Shown: one piece after another, positions 34,993 to 42,887 of the stretch
Layout of the letters: each line of letters opens with the position of its first letter
Position numbering within the stretch: position 1 is the stretch's first letter
Assembly (NCBI RefSeq): GCF_004349265.1
Contig: NZ_SMFL01000004.1
Coordinates: 529,150 to 593,149, forward strand
Length of the DNA stretch: 64,000 nt
DNA from: Dyadobacter psychrotolerans
GTDB lineage: Bacteria; Bacteroidota; Bacteroidia; Cytophagales; Spirosomataceae
Direction of reading: 5' to 3'
Notes under the pieces: model-generated
Databases searched by the model: none
Seen by the model: the letters and a program-made list of their open reading frames with translations, nothing else
Told to the model about the DNA's origin: nothing
Translations under genes and position numbers: made by a program

Positions 34993-36687
34993 ATGATGCA
35001 TCAGATAAGTGTTTTCAATCTGGAAAATGACCAGGATATTGTTTTGGCGCACAAAAGATCCATGCAACTCGCTGAAATGTGTGGTTTAGGATTGGTTGCC
35101 CAAACAAGCCTTGCAACGGCCGTGTCAGAAATTGCCAGGTTCATGATCGAAATCCAGGCTCATGCAAGCATACGCCTCTCGCTAGGTAAAGCACCCATGA
35201 ATCTGTCTGCGATTTGCGCCAGTATTTACAGTCCTTCTATAAATAATATTGATATTTCTAATGAGAAGTTTCAATATGCAAAACGGTTAGTTAATGAGTT
35301 TGTGGTTTCATCCACAGAGGTCTGCATGTATTTGGAACTTCCCAGGAATGTGGCGTTCAACACCAGCTTTATAGATAAGTGCAAAAACAGGTTTAAGAAT
35401 TCGCAACCTATTTCACCTTACGATGAAGTCAAGAGGAAGAATGCTGAACTTCAGCAAATGGCGGATAGTCTTCTACAAAGCGAAAATCGTTATCAGCAGC
35501 TGACAAACTCATTACCATTGATGATGTTTATCCTGGCCGAGGATGGACAAATGCTTTATGCCAATGAATGGTTTTTAAATTTTACAGGCAAAAATCTTCA
35601 AAGTCTGAACAAAACCAATTGGCTGAACTGGCTTAGTGTTCACCATGTTCAGGTTGATTTTGAAAGTCTCAGGCAATTGCTTGAACTAAAACAGGCATTT
35701 CAGCAGGAAGTTTTGCTCACCACGCTGGATGGGTCGACTGTTTGGCATTTGTTGTCCCTAACTCCTCAGGGTAACGACTTAAAACAGGAAAACATACAAT
35801 GGTTTGGTTTCATTGTCAACATTCATGCACAGAAAGTCGTTGAAAAAACCCTTCGGGATAACCAGGAATTGATCCAGATCAAAATCGCTATGGAAGCGCA
35901 TGAAAAGCAACTGGATCAAACAATACAGGAACTTAACAGGAGCAATCAGGAGCTGGCAAGATATGCATATGTGGCATCCCATGATTTACAGGAGCCAACC
36001 AGAAAGATTATTCTTCTTTCCAGCATGATCATGGATCGCTATAAGTCGACTATTCCGCCGGAGGCTAATGGTTTGCTGGATCGTATTAAAGGGTCTGCGG
36101 ATCGTATGCAGGCTCTTGTAACAGATCTTTTGGTTTACTCCCGAATAGACTCCGGCGAAAGAAAGCTTGATGAACACGCGGAATTGTCTGACATTGTCAG
36201 TGTTGCCAGCGAGAATCTGGAATTTACAATCCGTGAGGTTAACGCCCGTATTAACCTGAATGGCTCATATGTTCTGTTGGGCAACACCATTCAGCTTCAG
36301 CAACTATTTCAGAATCTGATCGGTAATGCAGTTAAATTTGCTGGAATGGGTTTGGTTCCTGTAATCAATATTAATGCACAACCATTGTCTCATTTGCAAG
36401 TTGCCAGTCTGAATCTTCCCGGATCCGACTGGCTTTCCATAGATGTGTGTGATAACGGAATAGGCTTTGATGAAAGTTTCGCCGAAAGGATTTTCGAGGT
36501 TTTTCAGCGACTTCATTCACGAACTCAATACACAGGAACGGGTATCGGCCTATCGATTTGTAAAAAGATTGTAGAACTGCATGGCGGCCGAATTTCAGTG
36601 ACCAGCGAAGAGGGTAAAGGGTCCGTATTTACCCTCACATTACCCTATTTACCTACACTGGTAAATTGGACTAATCCACGTATGTAA
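34993..36687 (+). CDS. PAS histidine kinase with a decayed RsbT-like N-terminal domain
   Basis: 564 codons, no membrane helix. Residues 1-118 align by eye with RsbT: DIVLAHKRSMQLAEMCGLGL, TAVSEIARFMIE and YAKRLVNEFVVSS, the last sharing KRLVNEF with RsbT of this operon. The catalytic Asn of the N box is Phe50 and the DxGPG loop is gone, so it cannot bind ATP normally. A PAS domain follows at about 167-280 (NSLPLMMFILAEDGQMLYAN), then a coiled coil. The kinase has His330 in ASHDLQEPTRKI, the N box QNLIGNAVKFAG, CDNGIGFDE and GTGIGLSICKKIVELHGG. It starts one base after the previous stop. The dead domain is probably the dock through which the stressosome controls this kinase. No response regulator is in the operon. 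Confidence 0.92.
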   Translation: MMHQISVFNLENDQDIVLAHKRSMQLAEMCGLGLVAQTSLATAVSEIARFMIEIQAHASIRLSLGKAPMNLSAICASIYSPSINNIDISNEKFQYAKRLVNEFVVSSTEVCMYLELPRNVAFNTSFIDKCKNRFKNSQPISPYDEVKRKNAELQQMADSLLQSENRYQQLTNSLPLMMFILAEDGQMLYANEWFLNFTGKNLQSLNKTNWLNWLSVHHVQVDFESLRQLLELKQAFQQEVLLTTLDGSTVWHLLSLTPQGNDLKQENIQWFGFIVNIHAQKVVEKTLRDNQELIQIKIAMEAHEKQLDQTIQELNRSNQELARYAYVASHDLQEPTRKIILLSSMIMDRYKSTIPPEANGLLDRIKGSADRMQALVTDLLVYSRIDSGERKLDEHAELSDIVSVASENLEFTIREVNARINLNGSYVLLGNTIQLQQLFQNLIGNAVKFAGMGLVPVININAQPLSHLQVASLNLPGSDWLSIDVCDNGIGFDESFAERIFEVFQRLHSRTQYTGTGIGLSICKKIVELHGGRISVTSEEGKGSVFTLTLPYLPTLVNWTNPRM

Positions 36688-37055
36688 AAAAAACTCAGCA
36701 GCTGCCATAGTTTGTTATGGATGGATATAGTTTAAGTCAGGTCATATCATGATTCGTTTTTGTTAAGCTTTTGATGGATTTTTTTAATTCACTAATGTTA
36801 TTGAAGGTAATAACGGCACCAGTTCTTAGTTGACCGACTGCATCTCTTCGTTCGTGCTTTACATATCTTCGTTGTTGTCTATTTCAGAAACATAAGCATG
36901 CTGGCATGCGAAGAGTTACCTGTTTTTTTTATTCTGATATTTGTAAGAATACATCTTACCGGCAAGTCAGATATTTGGATAGTTGACCAATGTGTAGTAA
37001 GTTACCAAAAATGTCCCTGTACACATTTCATCTGTGTAAATAGGTGTAGGTATAA
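36688..37055. other. Gap before the hybrid regulator gene
   Basis: About 370 bases with no gene. A 5-base hairpin (CCATA/TATGG near 36704-36719) follows the kinase stop codon but has no T run. A 60-codon minus-strand frame at 36967-37149 is not protein-like. Confidence 0.45.
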
Positions 37056-40000
37056 TTGAAAGGGCTACCTTGCCGGTTATTAATCTTCCTGCATCATTTT
37101 GTGACAAAGTCATATCAGTTTTACTTGAAAACGCCTTTTTTATTAACATCCCTCACGTTTTTTCTAACCCTTGTTTGTGGAGCCTTTGCGCAGCAACCGA
37201 TGTTTACCAGTCAGCATCGTTTTGGTATAGAAGATGGTTTACCACAGAGTTTCGTCTCAGGCATTACGCAGGATAAAGATGGATTTATCTGGATTGCTAC
37301 TCTGGATGGACTCAGCCGCTATGACGGACGCAGTTTCAAAAATTTCAGGAACCGGCCAGGTGACCCGACCAGTCTGTCCCGGAATGCAATCTACAAGATG
37401 TTTCCGCAGGCCAATAACAAGGTGACCTTAATCTACGAAGGAGCATTTTATGACACTTTTGACCTGCGAACTTTCCGGTCAGCTCGTAGCCCTCATTTGC
37501 CTTCACTCTACAAAATTCCAAACGCGAAGCCTCTTGTGATGAATTCGGGTAACATTTACAATGGCACTGACTGGATTTTTTCCATGAATCCGGGAAAGGG
37601 AATCGGATGGAGAAATAGTAAAACCGGAAAGACATATTACGCAAATGTGGCTAACAGATTGCTTAAAAAGGACACAATCAGCGCATTTTTTCAAACTATC
37701 AACGGCAGGATTTTCCTGGTTTCAGAGGATGGCGTTCAGATAAGCAATACATCAAAAAACCGCTTTGAATTTATCCGTTTCCAAACCAACGTAAAAAAAC
37801 TTGCTCCGGCGCGTTATATCGAGAATAGGTTGTACGCAGGATCTGTGGCTTTGCTATCAGAAAACAGGCTGCTGGTATATCAGTCTGATACCCTTGTAAT
37901 GCTGGATCTTGCAAGAAAAACAACCAAAAACATAGCTATTCCTGCGGCAAGACCAGGCGTTTACAGGGAAATGGAAAAATTGCTTTGCCTGGATGCAAGA
38001 GGGCAGGCTTACTTTATAAATGGCGGAAGCGTATTTCGCATCGATAAGGAAGACAAGCCTGAACTGGTATGGCAAAATACCGCTTCTCCTAATACCAACA
38101 TTACGGCATTCTTTGTCGACTCCGGGAATGTGCTTTGGCTGAGTATAAATGCCCAGGGCATTATCAGGATAGATTTGAATGCAATGCCGTTCCAGTCTTA
38201 CCGGTATAAGCACAGTTTTGTCGCCGACGTTCTTGAAAAGGCCGGCATTGCACCCTCTTTGATTCCGGCCAAATGGCTTGATCCTGTAGGTGCGTACTAT
38301 TTCCGGCAGGCCCGTGACAGTAAAAACAGACTTTATTTATGTAAAAACCCTTACAATGACAATGAAATTTTCAGCTATGACGGCAAGACTTTAGCAAAAT
38401 TCCGGCAAACTATAAAGATGGGAATTTTCTCTGCTCTTGTTATAACACCTGATAATCAAATCAGCGTTTTTGACCAGAGAAGTGCCAATTGGTATAATTG
38501 GAAAACACCCCAGTCGGTTCCTGATTCGGTTCAGTTTGGGAAGGCACACATGAACAAAACTGAACTGGCCGATGCGTATTATCTTGGCGGCAGCCTCTGG
38601 CTTTCTACTTATGCAGAAGGGTTACTGCAATACCGGGGCAACAAGCGGATCAACCAGTTTGCGGGTAAACAGCCCGGCAATGCCGGATTTATGCCGAGAG
38701 AACTTACAGAAATCTGTATTAATCCTTTTAACAAAAATCAGTTTTGGATCGGATCCCGAGGCGGCGGGCTTATTCTATGGGATCTGGCCAAAGGATTGCA
38801 GAAGGTATACACCGTTGACGATGGCCTGCCCAACAACACCATTTATTGTATAGTACCCGATAACACCGGCAAGATTTGGTGCAGTACCAATAAAGGGATT
38901 TTTAGATTTGATCCGAAAACGAAAGCGATTAACAGTTTTGAAAAACCTGACGGGCTACAAGGCAATGAATTCAACAGGGCACATAAATTCAGGTTTGCCG
39001 ACGGACGTATTGCTTTTGGAGGAACGGAAGGTTATACGATTTTTAATCCGGCGGATTTTAACCAGCAAAAACAGGAAATTAACGTTCCGATACAACTGAC
39101 AAATCTTCAGATCAATAATGAACCGCAGGGGCATACCGAACGAAACAGTATCATCAGTGAACCATTGGCGTCGCTGACAAGCATTGAGCTGCCATATGAC
39201 AAAAACTATCTCCGGTTCGAATTTGCAGCAATGCTTTTTAATCAGCCTCAGAAAACAAAGTACCGCTACCGGCTGCAGGGCACAAAGAATACGGGGTGGA
39301 TTGAAAACGGCACGAGCAATGTGGCCTCCTACGCCTCACTCCCTGCCGGCTCATACAAGTTACAGATCAATGCAACAGACTATAACGGACTTTGGAGTTC
39401 GGGTATCAAAGAAATAGCCATAACAATCCGTCCTGCATTTTGGGCAACTTTATGGGCTTACATTGTTTATGGGCTGATTTTACTTGCGCTAGGCCGCTGG
39501 TATTTCGTTTTCAGAGAGCGAAGAATCCTGACAGAACAAAATTTGGCTTTTGGAAAGCGGGAAGCATTAAGGCTTAGAGAAATGGATGAAATGAAAGACC
39601 GCTTTTTCAGCAATGTCACCCATGAATTCAGAACACCATTGACACTGATTATCAGCCCGCTGGAAAAACTCCTGACTGATGTCTCATTATCTCAAACGGT
39701 TATACAAACTTTACAAACAATTCACAGGAATTCCTCTCAGTTGCTGCATCTGAGCAACGAGTTTCTGGATTTTTCCAAACTGAACAATGGGCAAATCCGG
39801 TTAAATCTTTCCTCTGGCGAACTTTCATTCTTTGTATCAGACTGCATGAAGGCTTTTGAGACGGCAGCACTGGCAAAAAACATCCGGCTTATTATCTCGG
39901 TTGATCTGATACAAGGCCATTACATGTTTGATCATGAAAAATGGCGAAAGATTGTCTCCAACCTGGTTAGTAATGCATTGAAATTTACGCCAATATATGG

Positions 40001-41093
40001 TGAAATTTCCTTATTTCTTACGCCCGCCACGGATGACATGGTAAGGCTTGAAGTGACCGACAATGGACCTGGGATCACGGCCGATCAACAGTTGAAAATA
40101 TTTGACAGGTTTTATCAGGCAGACGACTCGGCTATACGAAATTTTGGCGGAACAGGTATTGGCCTTTCACTGGTAAAAGAACTTGTGGATCTAATGAACG
40201 GCTCGATAAGGGTCGATAGCGAGATGGGCGCGTATAGTAAGTTCACAGTTGAAGTACCATTATCAAAGGTTCTTGCGACACAGGAAAATTCGCCGCAGAT
40301 CTCAATTAACAGTACGCAGGCGACCCGGGACGATCGGGAACAGGCGCTGGTTATGATTGTTGAAGACAACACGGAACTGCTTTCGTTCATTACAAACAGC
40401 TTGGATGATACGTACCATGTAATCTCTGCTTCAAATGGCCTTAAAGCGTGGGAATTGATGTTGGAAGAACTTCCGGATATTGTGGTCAGCGATGTGATGA
40501 TGCCTGGGCGCGATGGCTTTGATCTGTGTGAATTGTGTAAGACAGACCCAAGAACTGCCCATATCGGTTTTATTCTATTGACTTCAAAATCCGCGCATGA
40601 TGCACGCATGAAGGGACTTCAGGCCGGCGCTGATGACTACATGACTAAACCATTTCAAATGGCTGAGCTGGATTTGCGGGTATCCAACCTCTTTCGTTTA
40701 CAGCAAAGGGTAAGAACCCAGTTAAGAACCCGGCTCTTCAGTACTACGCCTCGGGAAAAACCACCGGTGGTTACCGACACTTTTCTGGCCCGCTTGTATG
40801 AAGTGATTGAAAACAACCTAACCGATCCCAGCCTGGACGTTGATTATCTTTGTAAAGTTTCGTTGATGAGCCGCAGTACACTGAACCGGAAATTAAAATC
40901 GCTGCTCGGCATGTCCCCAAATGATCTGATCCGGCAATACAGGCTTCAAAAGGCAACCGAATATCTCGACTTCGGGCTGGATATTACTTCCACAACATTT
41001 AAGACAGGCTTTAGCAGCCCGTCCTATTTTAGTCAGTGTTTCAGAGAACAATATGGAATGACCCCCTCAGAATACATTTCAAAGGCCATTTGA
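37056..41093 (+). CDS. Hybrid two-component regulator (propeller sensor, kinase, receiver, AraC output)
   Basis: Up to 1345 codons. The furthest start is TTG at 37056. GTG at 37101 or TTG at 37125 would give shorter and more typical signal peptides, and the cut is near GAFAQQ. The periplasmic part is two propellers of reg_prop repeats (DGLPQSFVSGITQDKDGFIW, DDGLPNNTIYCIVPDNTGKI) and a Y_Y_Y domain (KYRYRLQGT). One membrane helix lies at about 798-820. The kinase has His856 in SNVTHEFRTPLTLI and TGIGLSLVKEL. The receiver has Asp1146 in VVSDVMMPGRDGFDL. A C-terminal AraC helix-turn-helix ends in FSQCFREQYGMTPSEY. Such proteins usually sense glycans and switch on adjacent polysaccharide loci. 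None is here, and two surface proteins follow instead. Confidence 0.93.
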   Translation: MKGLPCRLLIFLHHFVTKSYQFYLKTPFLLTSLTFFLTLVCGAFAQQPMFTSQHRFGIEDGLPQSFVSGITQDKDGFIWIATLDGLSRYDGRSFKNFRNRPGDPTSLSRNAIYKMFPQANNKVTLIYEGAFYDTFDLRTFRSARSPHLPSLYKIPNAKPLVMNSGNIYNGTDWIFSMNPGKGIGWRNSKTGKTYYANVANRLLKKDTISAFFQTINGRIFLVSEDGVQISNTSKNRFEFIRFQTNVKKLAPARYIENRLYAGSVALLSENRLLVYQSDTLVMLDLARKTTKNIAIPAARPGVYREMEKLLCLDARGQAYFINGGSVFRIDKEDKPELVWQNTASPNTNITAFFVDSGNVLWLSINAQGIIRIDLNAMPFQSYRYKHSFVADVLEKAGIAPSLIPAKWLDPVGAYYFRQARDSKNRLYLCKNPYNDNEIFSYDGKTLAKFRQTIKMGIFSALVITPDNQISVFDQRSANWYNWKTPQSVPDSVQFGKAHMNKTELADAYYLGGSLWLSTYAEGLLQYRGNKRINQFAGKQPGNAGFMPRELTEICINPFNKNQFWIGSRGGGLILWDLAKGLQKVYTVDDGLPNNTIYCIVPDNTGKIWCSTNKGIFRFDPKTKAINSFEKPDGLQGNEFNRAHKFRFADGRIAFGGTEGYTIFNPADFNQQKQEINVPIQLTNLQINNEPQGHTERNSIISEPLASLTSIELPYDKNYLRFEFAAMLFNQPQKTKYRYRLQGTKNTGWIENGTSNVASYASLPAGSYKLQINATDYNGLWSSGIKEIAITIRPAFWATLWAYIVYGLILLALGRWYFVFRERRILTEQNLAFGKREALRLREMDEMKDRFFSNVTHEFRTPLTLIISPLEKLLTDVSLSQTVIQTLQTIHRNSSQLLHLSNEFLDFSKLNNGQIRLNLSSGELSFFVSDCMKAFETAALAKNIRLIISVDLIQGHYMFDHEKWRKIVSNLVSNALKFTPIYGEISLFLTPATDDMVRLEVTDNGPGITADQQLKIFDRFYQADDSAIRNFGGTGIGLSLVKELVDLMNGSIRVDSEMGAYSKFTVEVPLSKVLATQENSPQISINSTQATRDDREQALVMIVEDNTELLSFITNSLDDTYHVISASNGLKAWELMLEELPDIVVSDVMMPGRDGFDLCELCKTDPRTAHIGFILLTSKSAHDARMKGLQAGADDYMTKPFQMAELDLRVSNLFRLQQRVRTQLRTRLFSTTPREKPPVVTDTFLARLYEVIENNLTDPSLDVDYLCKVSLMSRSTLNRKLKSLLGMSPNDLIRQYRLQKATEYLDFGLDITSTTFKTGFSSPSYFSQCFREQYGMTPSEYISKAI

Positions 41094-41130
41094 CCCAAAT
41101 TTGATAGGATTTGACCCAAAACTGATAGGG
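41089..41130 (+). repeat. Two tandem 21-base direct repeats before the DUF285 gene
   Basis: TTTGACCCAAATTTGATAGGA is followed at once by TTTGACCCAAAACTGATAGGG. 18 of the 21 positions are identical and the period is two helical turns. The first copy overlaps the stop codon of the hybrid regulator gene. The pair lies just upstream of a -7 element and the next gene, as an AraC-type activator site would. Confidence 0.6.
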
Positions 41131-41148
41131 ATCAGCGGGGCTGAAAGA

Positions 41149-41156
41149 TAGTTTTG
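41149..41156 (+). promoter_or_regulatory. Candidate -7 promoter element of the DUF285 gene
   Basis: TAGTTTTG matches TAnnTTTG and lies 41 bases before the ATG at 41197. The -33 position has no TTTG, which fits a promoter that needs the activator bound at the direct repeats upstream. Confidence 0.5.
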
Positions 41157-41196
41157 TAACATGAATCCACGTTACAAAACTTCCGAATCTTAACCT

Positions 41197-42804
41197 ATGA
41201 ACAGGTTTTTCAATTTATTCGCCATCCTGTTTTTGGCAACAGCTTTTCACGCAAAGGCACAATACATCACAGTCTGGAAAACAGACAATCCCGGCGCAAG
41301 CGCCGATAACCAAATTATAATTCCCGCAACAGGCACCAATTACAGCATTGCCTGGGAGGAAGTAGGTAATGCTGTAAATAATGGAACAGCAACTGGATCA
41401 GGGTCATACCTGCTTACTTTTCCTTTTGCGGGTATTTATCAGGTGAGCATTATTCCAGGCAGTGGCACATTTGACAGAATTAACTTTTCAAACACCGGAG
41501 ACAAGAGCAAAATCCTTGAAGTAAAACAATGGGGTGAAATCCAGTGGAGCACAATGGCTGGTGCTTACAGTGGCTGTGCAAATTTGACTGTTACCGCTCC
41601 GGATATCCCCAATTTACAAAATGTATATTTTATGGCAAGTATGTTTGCGTCATGCTTAAAACTTACTGACGTCCCAAACATAAATCAGTGGGATGTTTCC
41701 CGCGTAGTGGACATGAGTAATATGTTCCAATCAACACTCTTCAATAGCGCTATCCAGGATTGGGACGTAAGTGATGTAAGAGTTATGTCCGATATGTTTT
41801 CAAGAGCATCCCGTTTTAACCAACCTCTGGAAAAATGGGACGTAAGCAGTGTTTTTGGTATGAACAACATGTTTGGTGCCGCAGCGAGTTTTAATCAACC
41901 TATCGGCAGTTGGAATGTAAGCAAGGTAACGTCAATGGTTGAAATGTTTAACGGCGCAAGAGCTTTTAACCAGCCATTAGAAAACTGGAACGTAAGCAAC
42001 GTCACACACATGTCGTTTATGCTCCGGAATTCCGCATTTAACCAACCCATTGGTGGCTGGGAAATAAGAAAAGTTACTTATATGACCGACATGCTGGACG
42101 GTTCTGCAATGGATTGCATGAACATGACGCAAACTTTACAAGGCTGGGCGGCTGACATTAATACATCCAATAACATCACCTTTGGTGCATCTGATCGTAC
42201 CTATGGCAGCGAAGGTGCCGCCGCATTAAAAATCCTGAGAGATAATAAAAGCTGGAACATAACAATAGGATCTCAGGTCGCCTGCACTGCGCTGGATGTA
42301 TCTCTGATCCGGTTTGATGCGCACCAGGAAGCCGGAAAAGTAAAGCTGGAATGGGCCACAGCCAACGAAACTGATAATGATTATTTTGAAATAGAGCGGT
42401 CAGAAAATGCACTTAACTGGCAAGTCGTCAACCGCATCAAAGGAGCGGGAACCGTAACCTCTGCCAAAAACTATTCTGTAACAGATTCGGACCCTTTGGG
42501 AGGCACCTCGTACTACCGGCTGAAATATGTTGATTTGTCAGGCATTGCGGGTTATTCCAGAATCAGGGCTATTAATACTCCCGGTCCGGCAAGTCATGAT
42601 CTTTATCCCAATCCTGCCACCACTTCCATCACAATTTCCGGAAAACCAGAAGGTCATTTAAAAATGTATAATTTATCAGGACTGGAAGTATTGCAAACAG
42701 AGATAAAAGCAGAAAAACAGCAAATCTCAGTGGGCCAGCTTCCAGCCGGAACTTACATCATCAAAATGGATGACGGCTGGAATGCAAAGTATATCAAAAG
42801 GTAA
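41197..42804 (+). CDS. Secreted BspA-like (DUF285) repeat protein with T9SS tail
   Basis: 535 codons. Signal peptide MNRFFNLFAILFLATAFHAK. The middle (about residues 155-310) is six repeats of about 25 residues of the DUF285/BspA-like form, for example WDVSSVFGMNNMFGAAASF then NQPIGSWNVSKVTSM. The consensus is W-x-VS-x-V-x-x-M-x-x-MF-x-x-A-x-x-FNQP. These build a leucine-rich-repeat-like solenoid found in surface and adhesion proteins of bacteria and protists. An Ig-like stalk (VKLEWATANETDNDYFEIER) and a type IX sorting tail (DLYPNPATTSITISG) follow. It is the first gene after the hybrid regulator and probably its target. The next surface protein gene lies 83 bases downstream. Confidence 0.88.
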   Translation: MNRFFNLFAILFLATAFHAKAQYITVWKTDNPGASADNQIIIPATGTNYSIAWEEVGNAVNNGTATGSGSYLLTFPFAGIYQVSIIPGSGTFDRINFSNTGDKSKILEVKQWGEIQWSTMAGAYSGCANLTVTAPDIPNLQNVYFMASMFASCLKLTDVPNINQWDVSRVVDMSNMFQSTLFNSAIQDWDVSDVRVMSDMFSRASRFNQPLEKWDVSSVFGMNNMFGAAASFNQPIGSWNVSKVTSMVEMFNGARAFNQPLENWNVSNVTHMSFMLRNSAFNQPIGGWEIRKVTYMTDMLDGSAMDCMNMTQTLQGWAADINTSNNITFGASDRTYGSEGAAALKILRDNKSWNITIGSQVACTALDVSLIRFDAHQEAGKVKLEWATANETDNDYFEIERSENALNWQVVNRIKGAGTVTSAKNYSVTDSDPLGGTSYYRLKYVDLSGIAGYSRIRAINTPGPASHDLYPNPATTSITISGKPEGHLKMYNLSGLEVLQTEIKAEKQQISVGQLPAGTYIIKMDDGWNAKYIKR

Positions 42805-42887
42805 TCTATGGATTTATTGCCAATCCTGATTCCACAATTTTATTTTAACCTACGCACCCAGTCAAATCACAAACTTTTCAAATCATT

